64,000 nt of DNA from Flavobacterium sp. MedPE-SWcel (GCA_001874325.1 MPCW01000009.1:1-64000), one strand, 5' to 3'; positions 7,832 through 17,904 are shown, numbered from the stretch's first letter. Numbers and translations are program-made. Notes: a model not told the origin generated them from the sequence alone.

Positions 7832-7978
7832 AGTAAGACTGCAATCGTGTGCTGATTGCGGTTGCAAATATACGAACCTTTTATTGTTTTACAAGCCTAT
7901 TTTTAGAAAAAAATTAAAATATTTTAAAGGTTTTTTTTAACTCTTTCATTAACTGTAATTTAACGAAAAAATAATTTT

Positions 7979-9121
7979 CTAAAATTCTACATACTCAGTT
8001 ATCTCAAGGCCATAACCTATCATTCCTACACGTTTTGTTTCACCAGAGTTAGTAAGTAACCTTATTTTAGAGATATCGATGTCATGTAATATTTGTGCAC
8101 CAATACCAAAATCTTTCACATCCATCTTAATCTGAGGAGCTTCATTAATACCTTCTGTCTGTAATACTTTTAGCTCTTTTAAGCGAGTTAATAATTCTAT
8201 AGGCTGTATCTCTTGGTTAATAAAAAGTACAGCTGCTTTTTCAGCATTATTTATGCTATTAAAGATACGTTCTAGTTTTTTATCAGTATTCTTAGTAAGA
8301 GTAGTTAATATATCGTTGTTTACCTGTGTAGTGTTTATACGGGTAAGTACAGGTTCTCCTGTATTCCAGCTACCTTTAGTTAAGGCAATATGAACTTGCT
8401 TATTAGTTGTTTGTAAATAGGCTCTTAATCGAAACGTACCAAAACGAGTATTAATCTCAAAATCTTCTTCTTTATGAATCAAACTATCATGTTGCATTCT
8501 ATAAGCAACAAGATCTTCTATCGAAACTAATTTAAGATCGAATTTTTGAGCGACTTCATATAACTCAGGCAATCTTGCCATAGTACCATTGTCATTCATT
8601 ATCTCACAAATAACACCAGCAGGTTTAAACCCAGCAAGTCTTGCAAAGTCTATAGCGGCCTCTGTGTGTCCTGTTCTTCTTAGTACACCACCTTCTTTAG
8701 CTATTAGCGGGAATATGTGTCCAGGACGTCCTAATTCATATGATTTTGTTTCGGGATCAACAAGAGCTTCAACAGTAGTAGCTCTATCGTGTGCAGATAT
8801 ACCTGTAGTAACACCTTTACCTCTTAAATCGACTGATACTGTAAATGCTGTTTGCATAGCATCAGTATTGTTATTTACCATAACATGAAGATCTAATTCT
8901 TTACATCTTTTTTCTGTAAGAGGGGTACAAATTAGTCCTTTACCATAAGTAGCCATAAAGTTAATCATCTCAGGAGTTACCTTATCTGCTGCTGCAAGAA
9001 AGTCACCTTCGTTTTCACGATCTTCATCATCTACAACGATAATTACTTTCCCTTGGCGGATATCTTCAATAGCTTCTTCTATTGTATTTAGTTGTATAGT
9101 TTGTTGTTGTGTAGTCGACAT
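7979..9121 (-). CDS. ribB: 3,4-dihydroxy-2-butanone-4-phosphate synthase with a degenerate GTP cyclohydrolase II domain
   Basis: Residues 1-210 are a full DHBP synthase, which makes the four-carbon precursor of riboflavin from ribulose 5-phosphate. The acidic metal site [11 protein letters not shown] is at 31-41, with GRPGHIFPL and RTGHTEAA beyond. Residues about 222-380 keep the GTP cyclohydrolase II fold ([11 protein letters not shown] near its start, [12 protein letters not shown] at its end). However, they lack the three-Cys zinc motif and the GRGIGL-type segment needed for catalysis. GTP opening must therefore be done by another enzyme. The gene starts 1 bp after the permease gene ends. 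I saw no FMN riboswitch. Confidence 0.9.
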   Translation of the reverse strand: MSTTQQQTIQLNTIEEAIEDIRQGKVIIVVDDEDRENEGDFLAAADKVTPEMINFMATYGKGLICTPLTEKRCKELDLHVMVNNNTDAMQTAFTVSVDLRGKGVTTGISAHDRATTVEALVDPETKSYELGRPGHIFPLIAKEGGVLRRTGHTEAAIDFARLAGFKPAGVICEIMNDNGTMARLPELYEVAQKFDLKLVSIEDLVAYRMQHDSLIHKEEDFEINTRFGTFRLRAYLQTTNKQVHIALTKGSWNTGEPVLTRINTTQVNNDILTTLTKNTDKKLERIFNSINNAEKAAVLFINQEIQPIELLTRLKELKVLQTEGINEAPQIKMDVKDFGIGAQILHDIDISKIRLLTNSGETKRVGMIGYGLEITEYVEF

Positions 9122-9122
9122 T

Positions 9123-10610
9123 TTATTCCTTTTCTTTAGGTTGTGTTTTAAAAAGTTTTTGAATTACTTTTTGTATTGGAAGTAATATGTTATCCATATT
9201 AATAAGTCCAATATCATTAGTAGCTCTATGTGTAAGCAGTACTGCTAGGGGTATTAATACTATAGAAGAGCCCCAAGCTCCTAGAAATGGTGTTATTCCA
9301 TTTTCTTGAGCTAGTTTTTTACCAAAGGTATTTATAAAGTGAAAAATAATAAATATTAGTATGGCAAAAACTATAGGTAATCCAAGTCCACCTTTACGTA
9401 TAATAGCACCTAGAGGTGCACCGATAAAAAACATTAATATACATGCAAAGCCTATTACAAATTTTTGATATAGAGCATGCCAATGACCATTAATGTTTTT
9501 GATTTTTTCACGTATTTGATGTTGTCCTGATTTAATAACAAAGTCAGAACTATTAAGATTATTAGAAGCAATTTCTAGAGCTCTTTTTTTGTCTTTGTTT
9601 TCTTCTAATATTGGTAATAACTCTTCAGGAACACTATCTTTTATTACCTCTACTGTTTCCGCATCAGTGAGTTCTTTACTGATAGGGGTGAGTGTTGCTG
9701 GTTTTGTTTTTAATGTGATACTAATCCTATTAGTAATATTGTCAGTAATACTTTTTCTTTCTTTCTTATAATTAGATTGTAGAGAATCGATTGTATAGCT
9801 AAGCTCTGTAATATTAAGCATGTTATTAGTATGCGAAACTTGTTCCTTATCCATGTCATTAGAGTTAAACATGGTAAGATCTATATTCATAACTTGTTTA
9901 GAAAAGCTACTTTTTGCGAAAGGCAATTTTTGATTCTCCCCTGGTTTTTTACTATTAATTTCTTCATAGTAATAACCATCAAAGAGCTCAAGTTGTAATA
10001 AGTTAGATTTTTCACTACTACGCAATAACCCTGTTTTAGAGCGTATAATAGTTGCTTTTGAAGCTCCTGGTATACGTTTGTGTATTGTAACACCTTCTAG
10101 CTTTTCACCATTTGCACCAGATTTTTTATCAACCTTAATATTAAATGAGCCAATAGCATTAAACTGTCCTTCTACAATAGCCATAGCAGGTTTTCGTTGC
10201 ACTATATTCTTTCTAAGGTTAATAAATTTATACTGTGCTCTAGGTATAACATTATTAGCAAAAAAGAAGGCTACAATACTTAAAGCAAAAATAAATACCA
10301 TTAACATTCGCATAGCTCTATTTAGAGATATACCAGATGATTTCATTGCAGCAAATTCATAATTTTCGGCAAAATCACCAAAAGTCATTATCGATGCTAA
10401 TAGTACAGATAGTGGTAGTACTAATGGTACAATGTTAGGAGAATAGAAAGTCAAAAACTTTGTAACAAGCCAAAAATCAAGATCTTTCCCTGCAAGTTCG
10501 GCAATAAATAGCCATATACCCTGCAAAATAAAGATAAAGAAGAGGATAACAAATACCGAAGCAAATGTTTTAAGGAACGAGGTAAGGATGTAGCGGTCTA
10601 ATATTTTCAC
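9123..10610 (-). CDS. LptF/LptG family permease
   Basis: This 495-aa protein matches the YjgP/YjgQ family, the inner-membrane permease of the lipopolysaccharide export ABC complex. Three TM segments lie within residues 1-120 ([21 protein letters not shown] at the start). A large periplasmic beta-jellyroll with a low-complexity insert occupies about 140-370, and three TM segments follow at 385-480. Bacteroidetes often have one or two such permeases that are not next to lptB, as here. It is sandwiched between lolA and ribB on the minus strand, 8 bp after lolA and 1 bp before ribB, so it is probably part of the ftsK-lolA operon. I cannot tell LptF from LptG. Confidence 0.85.
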   Translation of the reverse strand: MKILDRYILTSFLKTFASVFVILFFIFILQGIWLFIAELAGKDLDFWLVTKFLTFYSPNIVPLVLPLSVLLASIMTFGDFAENYEFAAMKSSGISLNRAMRMLMVFIFALSIVAFFFANNVIPRAQYKFINLRKNIVQRKPAMAIVEGQFNAIGSFNIKVDKKSGANGEKLEGVTIHKRIPGASKATIIRSKTGLLRSSEKSNLLQLELFDGYYYEEINSKKPGENQKLPFAKSSFSKQVMNIDLTMFNSNDMDKEQVSHTNNMLNITELSYTIDSLQSNYKKERKSITDNITNRISITLKTKPATLTPISKELTDAETVEVIKDSVPEELLPILEENKDKKRALEIASNNLNSSDFVIKSGQHQIREKIKNINGHWHALYQKFVIGFACILMFFIGAPLGAIIRKGGLGLPIVFAILIFIIFHFINTFGKKLAQENGITPFLGAWGSSIVLIPLAVLLTHRATNDIGLINMDNILLPIQKVIQKLFKTQPKEKE

Positions 10611-10618
10611 CAGAAAAT

Positions 10619-11290
10619 TTAATCTAATCTATTGATGTAGTAATTTGGATATTTACTCTCTGTAAAGGTAAAATGATTTTTTGACAAAGGTTGGTTGGTT
10701 TTAAAAGAATTTATAGTAAATACTGTTTTAGTACCATCCTTGTCTACTTTAACAAGATTATATATATGCTTCGTTTGTAAATCGATGCCTATAAGTATCT
10801 CTTTAGTTCTATGCTTTTTATCAATAGGTTTCAGTTTTACATATTGTATTCTTCTACCTCTAATATTTTGGGTAATATCCCATTTGTATTTATAGCCTAC
10901 ATTAAAAAAGGTAAACATTTTTGCAGGAGTAAGTTCATTAGTGTTTTTATCATCAAAATTTGAGATAGATATCTCTTCATCCTCAGGTATTATATTATAT
11001 ACTCTACTACCGTCATATATTCTTGTAATCCCCATTATGTTTAGTACATATTGATCTCCTTTAAGCGCTACTTTACCTTTACTTTCTTGATGTAAATTAT
11101 CTTTAAGGTTAGTTATAGTATATTTAAAGTCAAGAACAATATTGTCGTAATTCCTTATTTTAGTAGAAACTTGATCAAGTAAATTTTTTGCTTTAAGAGA
11201 ATCTTGCGCATTAGCCGAGATACATAGTGTAAGCATAAATAACAGTAAAAGCTTCACACTTTTTTGCATATTAAACGTCATTTTCTTCAT
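10619..11290 (-). CDS. LolA-like outer-membrane lipoprotein carrier protein
   Basis: A signal peptide (ending at ANA/Q, about residues 24-29) is followed by a LolA-type half-barrel. The typical opening is visible as AKNLLDQVSTKIRNYDNIVLDFKYTI and the strand ESKGKVALKGDQYVLNI. LolA carries lipoproteins across the periplasm. Two starts are possible: 11290, which overlaps the ftsK stop by 20 nt, and 11269, which gives a shorter signal peptide with no overlap. Neither has a clear ribosome-binding site. It is preceded by ftsK and followed by an LptF/G permease, so the operon has an envelope-biogenesis theme. Confidence 0.8.
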   Translation of the reverse strand: MKKMTFNMQKSVKLLLLFMLTLCISANAQDSLKAKNLLDQVSTKIRNYDNIVLDFKYTITNLKDNLHQESKGKVALKGDQYVLNIMGITRIYDGSRVYNIIPEDEEISISNFDDKNTNELTPAKMFTFFNVGYKYKWDITQNIRGRRIQYVKLKPIDKKHRTKEILIGIDLQTKHIYNLVKVDKDGTKTVFTINSFKTNQPLSKNHFTFTESKYPNYYINRLD

Positions 11291-13772
11291 TTTTTAATAA
11301 TAACTCAAGAGCTGTAAGGTCAGGAACAAGAACACCTCTAGCTTTACTACCCTCAAAAGGACCTACAATACCAGCTGCTTCAAGTTGATCTATAAGCCTT
11401 CCTGCACGATTATATCCTAGTTTAAGTTTTCTTTGTAGTAAAGAAGCAGAGCCTTGTTGTGCGGTAACTATTACCTCAGCAGCTTCTCTAAACATTACAT
11501 CTCTATCCGATACCTTTACATCAAGATTAGTGCCACTTTCTTCACCCACATATTCAGGTAATAAGTAAGCATCAGGGTATGCTTTTTGAGCACCAATAAA
11601 CTCTGTTATTCTTTCAACCTCAGGAGTATCTACAAAGGCACATTGCACACGTATCATATCATTACCATTGGTATACAATAAATCACCACGACCAATTAGT
11701 TGATCGGCACCACCAGCATCTAAAATAGTTCTAGAATCTATTTTAGACATTACTCTAAATGCTAAACGTGCAGGAAAATTGGCTTTAATCATACCTGTAA
11801 TAACGTTTACAGATGGACGTTGTGTAGCAATAATTAAGTGAATACCTATGGCACGTGCAAGTTGTGCAAGCCTTGCAATAGGGGTTTCAACCTCTTTACC
11901 AGCCGTCATTATAAGGTCGGCAAATTCATCTACTACAAGTACTATATAAGGTAAAAATCGATGTCCATTTTCAGGATTTAACTTACGCTTTCTAAATTTA
12001 TCGTTATATTCTTTAATGTTACGTACCATTGCATCTTTTAGAAGATTATAACGATCGTCCATTTCAATACACAATGAGTTAAGTGTATTTATTACCTTGG
12101 TATTATCTGTTATAATGGCATCACCATCATCAGGTAGTTTCGCTAAGTAATGTCTTTCAATTTTATTAAAAAGTGTAAGCTCTACTTTTTTAGGATCTAC
12201 AAGTACAAATTTAACCTCAGCAGGGTGTTTCTTATATAATAATGAAGTTAACACTGCATTTAGTCCAACAGATTTACCTTGTCCTGTGGCACCAGCCATA
12301 AGCATGTGAGGCATTTTTGCTAAGTCAACAACATAAGTTTCGTTAGATATAGTTTTACCTAAAGCAATAGGTAATTCCATTTCCGCATTTTGAAATTTAG
12401 GAGATGCAATAGCGCTTCGCATAGAAACCATAGTAGGGCTATTGTTAGGTACTTCTATTCCAATAGTTCCTTTACCAGGAATTGGGGCAATAATACGAAT
12501 ACCTAATGCTGAAAGTGATAGAGCAATATCATCCTCTAAGTTTTTTATTTTAGATATTCTTATACCTGCTTCGGGTATAATCTCATATAATGTTACTGTA
12601 GGGCCTACAGTAGCCTTTATTTGAGCAATATCAATTTTATAATTACGAAGCGTTTCGACAATTTTATTTTTATTCTCTTCTAATTCTTCTTGATTAATAG
12701 TAATACCTCCAGATGAATAATCTTTTAATAAATCAATAGAAGGAAACTGGTAGTTAGAAAGTTCTAGAGTAGGGTCAAATTCACCAAAATCTTCAACTAA
12801 TTTATCAGAAAGATTCTCTTTAACAACTTCCTCTTCGGTAGATTCTTCAATCACAAAACTTTCCGTAGCAGATTCTTCAACTTCAAGTTTTGTTTCATTA
12901 GTTACTTCTGGGATATTAGCCTCGGTGTTTAATTCAATTTCTGAAGAGTGTGAAATAGTAGGCTGTAAATCTTCTTTATTGATTTCAAATTGAGAAGGTT
13001 CTGTTTTTAGTTCAATTTTATCAAGACCATCTTCTTCCTCATTATTTTTTTCTTCAAATGTATCTAAAGGGTTTTCAGGTACTTCTTCAGTAACAATAGG
13101 AGGAGTACTAGTCGCTGTTGTAGGTGTATTTGCTACTGTATCTATAGTATTATTTTCAGCAGCTTCTTCTCGTTCACGCTGTCTTTTCTCAAAAAATGAT
13201 TTAATAGCATCAGGAGATATTTTTACTCTAAAGAGTAAGAATACTAATAGCCCAAAAATAAGTATTAGCATAGTACCTGTTTTACCAAGATAATCTTGTA
13301 TAAACAAGTTGATTTCAAAGCCTATTACACCACCAAGTTCGGGTAGATAAGGGTTAAAGAAACCAAAAAGAACTGAGATGATTATTATAAGATAAAGATC
13401 CCAAAAAAGAGTCTTTTTTAGCTTAGCAGTAGGTAGATCTAAAACAAGATAAGATCCTAACAAAAAGAAAAAACGTATAATTATAAATGATGCTATACCA
13501 AAGCCGTGATATAAAAATAAGTCAGCAAGAAATGCACCAAATTTACCTAGCCAGTTGTGTACAACTTCACTACGTTCTGTAAATGCAGTAAGTTCACTCT
13601 GATCATATTCGCCATATAAAAAATAAGATACAAAAGAGAGTAGTAGTGCTATAGCAAATAAAAAGAATAGCATACCTGCCAGTACTTTCTGTCTGCGTGA
13701 TAACACTAGTTTTTTCTTATTACTAGTTGGTTTAGCCTCTTTTTTAGAAGTAGCTTTTTTTCTTGTTGCCAT
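11271..13772 (-). CDS. ftsK: DNA translocase FtsK
   Basis: This 833-aa protein has the FtsK/SpoIIIE layout. A basic N-terminus is followed by four TM segments within residues 25-190, then an acidic Glu/Thr-rich linker (about 200-345). The RecA-like motor has Walker A GATGQGKS near residue 492 and Walker B as IVLVVDEFADL. A C-terminal winged-helix gamma domain (YNRAGRLIDQLEAAGIVGPFEG) reads KOPS-like polarity sequences. FtsK pumps chromosome ends through the division septum and activates XerCD at dif. It heads a minus-strand operon with lolA. Confidence 0.95.
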   Translation of the reverse strand: MATRKKATSKKEAKPTSNKKKLVLSRRQKVLAGMLFFLFAIALLLSFVSYFLYGEYDQSELTAFTERSEVVHNWLGKFGAFLADLFLYHGFGIASFIIIRFFFLLGSYLVLDLPTAKLKKTLFWDLYLIIIISVLFGFFNPYLPELGGVIGFEINLFIQDYLGKTGTMLILIFGLLVFLLFRVKISPDAIKSFFEKRQREREEAAENNTIDTVANTPTTATSTPPIVTEEVPENPLDTFEEKNNEEEDGLDKIELKTEPSQFEINKEDLQPTISHSSEIELNTEANIPEVTNETKLEVEESATESFVIEESTEEEVVKENLSDKLVEDFGEFDPTLELSNYQFPSIDLLKDYSSGGITINQEELEENKNKIVETLRNYKIDIAQIKATVGPTVTLYEIIPEAGIRISKIKNLEDDIALSLSALGIRIIAPIPGKGTIGIEVPNNSPTMVSMRSAIASPKFQNAEMELPIALGKTISNETYVVDLAKMPHMLMAGATGQGKSVGLNAVLTSLLYKKHPAEVKFVLVDPKKVELTLFNKIERHYLAKLPDDGDAIITDNTKVINTLNSLCIEMDDRYNLLKDAMVRNIKEYNDKFRKRKLNPENGHRFLPYIVLVVDEFADLIMTAGKEVETPIARLAQLARAIGIHLIIATQRPSVNVITGMIKANFPARLAFRVMSKIDSRTILDAGGADQLIGRGDLLYTNGNDMIRVQCAFVDTPEVERITEFIGAQKAYPDAYLLPEYVGEESGTNLDVKVSDRDVMFREAAEVIVTAQQGSASLLQRKLKLGYNRAGRLIDQLEAAGIVGPFEGSKARGVLVPDLTALELLLKNEENDV

Positions 13773-13804
13773 TTAGGGAACTATCTTTAATGTAAAAGTA
13801 TGAT

Positions 13805-14182
13805 TTAGCTGAATAACAATGAAACCTTTGGGTAATAAATAATTGCCCCAACAGAGAGCGCTGTAAGTGCAGCAAAAAATACGGCACCGGCAGCTATATC
13901 TTTTATAAAACCTATTCTTTCATGATATTGAGGGTGGATAAAATCGGCAATTTTTTCTATTGCAGTATTAACCCCTTCTATACCTAGTACTAAGCCTATA
14001 GCTAAGGTTTGAAAAAGCCACTCAGTAGTAGATATTTTAAACCAAAAACCAGCAATGGTTATCAATATACCTACGGTAAATTGTACCATTACACTATGTT
14101 CTGTAGTAACTAATTTATAAGCACCCTGAAAAGCATATACTACACTTTTCAGCCTACCTTTTACAAACCTATTGTCTTTCAT
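13805..14182 (-). CDS. dgkA: Diacylglycerol kinase family protein
   Basis: This 125-aa integral membrane protein has three TM helices. It carries the DgkA signature EGVNTAIEKIADFI and the N-terminal amphipathic sequence SVVYAFQGAYKLVTTEHSV. Family members phosphorylate diacylglycerol, or undecaprenol in Gram-positives, using ATP. The length is normal. It lies 8 bp downstream of tpx and may be co-transcribed with it, and it is followed by ftsK after a short gap. Confidence 0.85.
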   Translation of the reverse strand: MKDNRFVKGRLKSVVYAFQGAYKLVTTEHSVMVQFTVGILITIAGFWFKISTTEWLFQTLAIGLVLGIEGVNTAIEKIADFIHPQYHERIGFIKDIAAGAVFFAALTALSVGAIIYYPKVSLLFS

Positions 14183-14190
14183 TTATTGTA

Positions 14191-14688
14191 TTATAAAACC
14201 GCAAGGGCATTTTCGTAGTTAGGTTCATCTTTTATTTCAGAAACCTGTTCTGTATAAATTACATTACCCTCTTCATTTATTACTACTATGGCTCTAGAGT
14301 GTAAACCTTCTAATGGACCATTAGTAATAGTAAGTTCGTAGTTTTTTCCAAAATTACCATCTCTAAAGTCAGATAGAGAGATAACATTATCTAAACCCTC
14401 AGCTCCACAAAAACGAGCTTGTGCAAAAGGTAAATCCCGAGATATACATAATACTTTTGTATTATCTAAGTTAGCCGCTTTTTCATTAAACTTTCTTACA
14501 GATGCAGCACAAGTACCAGTATCTATACTAGGGAATATATTTAATATAAGCTTACTGCCTTTATAATCAGCTAAAGATGTAGTGCTAAGATCTCCTTTTA
14601 CAAGATTAAAACCAGGAGATTTGGTACCTTTTACTGGTAAATTACCTAGAGTTTTTATAGAGTTTCCTCCTAAAGTTATATCTGCCAT
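14191..14688 (-). CDS. tpx: Thiol peroxidase
   Basis: This 165-aa atypical 2-Cys peroxiredoxin reduces peroxides with thioredoxin. The peroxidatic Cys is C60 (SIDTGTCAAS) and the resolving Cys is C94 (ARFCGAEGL), which agrees with the spacing in E. coli Tpx. The start at 14688 (MADITLGGNS) was chosen because the longer frame from 14745 adds a poorly conserved 19-residue tail. It lies beside ahpC, a second peroxiredoxin, but a terminator separates the two. Confidence 0.92.
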   Translation of the reverse strand: MADITLGGNSIKTLGNLPVKGTKSPGFNLVKGDLSTTSLADYKGSKLILNIFPSIDTGTCAASVRKFNEKAANLDNTKVLCISRDLPFAQARFCGAEGLDNVISLSDFRDGNFGKNYELTITNGPLEGLHSRAIVVINEEGNVIYTEQVSEIKDEPNYENALAVL

Positions 14689-14798
14689 TTGGGTTAGTTT
14701 TAGTAGACAAAAGTAACAATTATATTGTACACATAGAGGGTACACTTTAACTTTTATAATAATGCTTCGTTATGAGTTACTTATTCTATAATAAACAA

Positions 14799-14831
14799 TA
14801 AGGGCTCTTCTGATATCAAAAGAGCCCTTAT
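14799..14831 (-). terminator. Hairpin terminator of ahpC
   Basis: TAAGGGCTCTT...AAGAGCCCTTA is an 11-bp stem downstream of ahpC on the minus strand, in the gap before tpx. Confidence 0.8.
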
Positions 14832-14872
14832 ATAGAACTATTCAAAAACTAAAACTAGTTTATATTTTCAAA

Positions 14873-15511
14873 TTAGTTAGAACTTAGGTAAGATGCAACA
14901 CCATCTCTATCAGCAGTCATAGCTTCTTTACCTTCCATCCAGTTAGCAGGACAAACTTCTCCTTTTTCCTGTACGTGAGTATAAGCATCTATAAGTCTTA
15001 AGTACTCGCTTACGTTTCTACCAAGAGGCATATCGTTTACACTTTCGTGGAAAGTTTTCCCTGTTTCATCTATTAGGTAAGTAGCACGGTAAGTTACATT
15101 AGAGCCTGAAATAATGATAGAATCATTATCTTCATCATAGCTAGAAGACTCTATATCAAGAATACCTAAAACATTAGATAGGTTTCTAGTAGTATCTGCT
15201 AATAATGGGTAAGTAACACCTTCTATACCACCATTATTTTTTGGAGTATTTAACCATGCAAAGTGTACTTCATTAGTATCACATGATGCACCAATTACTA
15301 TAGTGTTTCTTTTTTCGAACTCAGCTAAAGCAGCTTGAAAAGCGTGAAGCTCTGTAGGACAAACGAAAGTAAAATCTTTTGGGTACCAAAATAATAATAC
15401 TTTTTTGTTATTATTTACAGCCTCTTCAAAAACGTTGATTGAAAGGTTCTCTCCTTTTGCAGAGATAGCATCTACAGCGATGTTTGGGAATTTTTTTCCG
15501 ACTAATGACAT
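14873..15511 (-). CDS. ahpC: Peroxiredoxin (AhpC/Prx1 type, 2-Cys)
   Basis: A 212-aa typical 2-Cys peroxiredoxin that removes hydrogen peroxide and alkyl hydroperoxides. The peroxidatic Cys is C51 in FTFVCPTELHAF and the resolving Cys is C187 in GEVCPANW; GASCDTNEVHFAW near residue 77 is also family-typical. No AhpF gene is adjacent, so the electron donor is encoded elsewhere. It is transcribed alone, with a strong terminator behind it. The 261-bp gap upstream, shared with the divergent methyltransferase gene, holds the promoters of both. Confidence 0.93.
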   Translation of the reverse strand: MSLVGKKFPNIAVDAISAKGENLSINVFEEAVNNNKKVLLFWYPKDFTFVCPTELHAFQAALAEFEKRNTIVIGASCDTNEVHFAWLNTPKNNGGIEGVTYPLLADTTRNLSNVLGILDIESSSYDEDNDSIIISGSNVTYRATYLIDETGKTFHESVNDMPLGRNVSEYLRLIDAYTHVQEKGEVCPANWMEGKEAMTADRDGVASYLSSN

Positions 15512-15772
15512 AAGTATGATTTTTTAGATTATTTATTTTTACAGAGCAAATGTAGTAACTACAGTTGCTTTTTATTAATGATATTTATCACATTTGTTTA
15601 TCTAAACATAGAAAACCCCTATAGTACACATAGTTCTTAAAAATAAGACCATATAACGTATTAATTAATTGTTATTTACTAATTATTTAGATCTATATAG
15701 AGGATTGATAACTGATAACAAATATATACTAATTATTTAGCTTATTTTTGCTGAGAATACTGAAAAGAGAGC

Positions 15773-16939
15773 ATGGAAAATTTTAAAATGGTTGCCAAGA
15801 CCTTATTTGGTTTTGAAGAAATACTAGAAAAAGAATTACAAGTTCTAGGAGCACAAGATGTAGAGAAGGGGGTAAGAATGGTAAGCTTTAAGGGAGACAA
15901 GGGTTTTATGTATAAAGCCAACCTTGCCTTACGTACGGCATTAAAGATATTAAAGCCAATATATTTTTTTAGAGCTTATAACGAACAGAGTTTATATAAA
16001 GGAATACAGGGTGTAGATTGGTCTAAATATTTAGATGTAAATCAGTCATTTGTGGTAGATGTTACCTTACATTCAGATCGTTTTAACCATTCGCAATTTG
16101 TAGCTTTAAAAACTAAAGATGCTATTGTCGATCAGTTTAGAGATAAATATGGTAAGCGCCCAAGTATTGATAAAGATTTCCCAGATTTAAGAATCAACAT
16201 ACATATACATAACGATCAATGCTCTATAGCACTTGATACTTCAGGTAACTCATTACACCAACGAGGATATCGTACAGCAACTAATATTGCGCCTATTAAC
16301 GAAGTATTAGCAGCAGGAATGTTACTATTAAGTGGATGGGATGGACAAGGAGATTTTATCGACCCAATGTGTGGTAGTGGTACTATTTTAGCCGAAGCAG
16401 CGATGATTGCTTGTAATATACCAGCTAATATTAATCGTAGAGAGTTTGCTTTTGAGAAATGGGAAGATTGGGATAATGACCTTTTTGATACTATTATAGA
16501 TTCTCTTATGAAAAAGACAAGAGAGTTCCATTATACCATAAAAGGGTATGACAAAGCACCATCGGCAGTAGAAAAAGCTAAAGATAATATTAGAAATGCT
16601 AACCTTGATGAGTATATAACTATAGCACGTGAGAACTTCTTTGATACTGAAAAAGAAACAGAAGGACCATTGCATATGGTATTTAATCCGCCATACGGAG
16701 AGCGATTAGATATTGATATGGAGCGTTTTTATAGAGAAATAGGAGATACATTAAAACAAGGATACCCTGGTACTAATGCTTGGTTTATAACTGCAAACCT
16801 AGAGGCTTTAAAATTTGTGGGGCTAAAACCTTCTAGAAAAATAAAACTATTTAATGGTAAATTAGAGAGTAGACTTGCAAAATATGAAATGTATGCAGGT
16901 AGTAAGAGAACTAAATTTCAGAGGAGAGAAGAAGAATAG
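15773..16939 (+). CDS. THUMP domain class I RNA methyltransferase (RlmL-like)
   Basis: This 388-aa protein has an N-terminal ferredoxin-like/THUMP RNA-binding region (about 1-160) and a C-terminal Rossmann methyltransferase (about 165-385). The SAM loop is DPMCGSGTILAEAA and the catalytic motif IV is NPPYGERL, the type used for N2 methylation of guanine. It matches the first half of RlmKL, which modifies G2445 of 23S rRNA; the RlmK half is absent, as is usual outside the gammaproteobacteria. A -7 box TATTTTTG is at 15743-15750. A small hairpin without a T-tract follows the stop codon. Confidence 0.85.
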   Translation: MENFKMVAKTLFGFEEILEKELQVLGAQDVEKGVRMVSFKGDKGFMYKANLALRTALKILKPIYFFRAYNEQSLYKGIQGVDWSKYLDVNQSFVVDVTLHSDRFNHSQFVALKTKDAIVDQFRDKYGKRPSIDKDFPDLRINIHIHNDQCSIALDTSGNSLHQRGYRTATNIAPINEVLAAGMLLLSGWDGQGDFIDPMCGSGTILAEAAMIACNIPANINRREFAFEKWEDWDNDLFDTIIDSLMKKTREFHYTIKGYDKAPSAVEKAKDNIRNANLDEYITIARENFFDTEKETEGPLHMVFNPPYGERLDIDMERFYREIGDTLKQGYPGTNAWFITANLEALKFVGLKPSRKIKLFNGKLESRLAKYEMYAGSKRTKFQRREEE

Positions 16940-16978
16940 TATCACTTTTGAGTGATATAATTTATAAAATAAAATAAT

Positions 16979-17212
16979 ATGAATATAAAAGTAAAAGCAC
17001 TGTTGTATAACCTTTTAGGTTTTGCACCTATATTTTGGTTAGCATCTTTTTTAGTATCAGAATTTACTAATCTTACAGGTTTTTATGTTCCGCTTACAGG
17101 TTTTGTGGTTGCTACTATATTAGCTCCTAAATTTCAAGTTGTAAGATATCAGGGAGGAGAAAAGATATTTATGAAATGGATATTTCTTAAAGGAGTTAAA
17201 GAAATAAAGTAA
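16979..17212 (+). CDS. Small membrane protein of unknown function
   Basis: This 77-aa protein has two hydrophobic segments (about residues 8-30 and 36-52) and a basic tail. I do not recognise a named family. It starts 39 bp after the methyltransferase gene on the same strand and ends at a strong terminator, so it is probably the second gene of that operon. The intact frame, the ATG start and the terminator support a real gene. Confidence 0.6.
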   Translation: MNIKVKALLYNLLGFAPIFWLASFLVSEFTNLTGFYVPLTGFVVATILAPKFQVVRYQGGEKIFMKWIFLKGVKEIK

Positions 17213-17215
17213 AAT

Positions 17216-17250
17216 AAAAAAGGAGGGAATTTAATTCCCTCCTTTTTTTT
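17216..17250. terminator. Hairpin terminator between convergent genes
   Basis: AGGAGGGAATT-T-AATTCCCTCCT (17221-17243), with A-rich and T-rich flanks, can serve both strands. Confidence 0.85.
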
Positions 17251-17271
17251 AACTAACTCAAATTTGTTACT

Positions 17272-17448
17272 TTATACTGCTGCTTTGTACTTCTGGTAGA
17301 AGTAAGTAGGTAAATACCCAAAGTTTAGCAATAAAAAACCTATTACCATTAGTATGCCTGCCATTGGCCAGTGCATAATTTTAAACATAATTCCTGTGCT
17401 TAAAATAAAAAAGGTGATGAATCCTAATAAATAAACTGTTCGTTTCAT
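17272..17448 (-). CDS. 58-aa membrane protein with a KIMHWP motif
   Basis: This short gene opens with MKRTVYLLGFITFF and has two hydrophobic segments around the motif FKIMHWPMAGILM, ending PTYFYQKYK. The same motif and tail occur in the C-terminal half of the gene just upstream (FKIMHWPFAGILL and PTFFYNKYK), so the two are paralogous. The motif recalls the N-terminal membrane anchor of GldL-type gliding proteins, but no gliding gene is near. It starts 25 bp after the HAAS gene stop and should be the third gene of the padR operon. Function unknown. Confidence 0.7.
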   Translation of the reverse strand: MKRTVYLLGFITFFILSTGIMFKIMHWPMAGILMVIGFLLLNFGYLPTYFYQKYKAAV

Positions 17449-17472
17449 GATATGATTGATTTAAATTAATGA

Positions 17473-17904
17473 TTATTCGTATAATTTTCTTTCAGATGAT
17501 TTATACTTGTTATAAAAGAATGTCGGAAAGAATAGTATAATTAGTATGGCAAATCCTAAAGCTAGCAGAATACCAGCGAACGGCCAATGCATGATTTTAA
17601 AAAACCATCCAGTACTAATTAATGTAGTGGCTATATACCCACTAATGTATATTAACCTCTTACTTCTAATTTTGTTTTTTATTGTTATCATCGAGTTTGT
17701 TTCTCGCTGTATAGTACTCATTGCATGATGCCCCCCAAATTTTTGCATAGTATCTTTATATGCAGCTTCAAAGTCATTATGGTTGCTAGTTTCTATTTGA
17801 GTGCATATATGGTCTAATAAATCTTCTTTAAGTTCATCAGATGTAACTCCATAAAACTCAAGATTAGTCGCTATATATTCAACATGTTTATCGCTCAACA
17901 TCAT
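17473..17904 (-). CDS. HAAS-domain membrane protein, PadR partner
   Basis: This 143-aa protein has two parts. Residues 1-70 form a helical HAAS-like domain (LSDKHVEYIATNLEFYGV, then LLDHICTQIE), a domain typically found beside PadR regulators and thought to receive or pass a signal. Residues 84-133 form two TM segments with the FKIMHWPFAG motif. Its start codon overlaps the padR stop as ATGA, so translation is probably coupled. The downstream 58-aa gene repeats only the membrane half. A role in sensing at the membrane is an inference. Confidence 0.75.
   Translation of the reverse strand: MMLSDKHVEYIATNLEFYGVTSDELKEDLLDHICTQIETSNHNDFEAAYKDTMQKFGGHHAMSTIQRETNSMITIKNKIRSKRLIYISGYIATTLISTGWFFKIMHWPFAGILLALGFAILIILFFPTFFYNKYKSSERKLYE

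Noticed and set aside
7728..7940. 70-codon plus-strand frame over the tRNA
   Set aside because: It is the antisense reading of tRNA-Ser and its terminator, with no coding signal of its own.
9050..9200. FMN riboswitch in front of ribB
   Set aside because: The permease gene ends 1 bp before ribB, which leaves no room for a riboswitch, and no conserved FMN aptamer pattern is present.
14689..14745. Longer N-terminus for Tpx
   Set aside because: The extra 19 residues do not fit the family; the ATG at 14688 places both catalytic Cys residues at the usual positions.
16388..16675. 95-codon minus-strand frame inside the methyltransferase gene
   Set aside because: It lies wholly within a well-supported gene on the other strand, and its translation is low-complexity.
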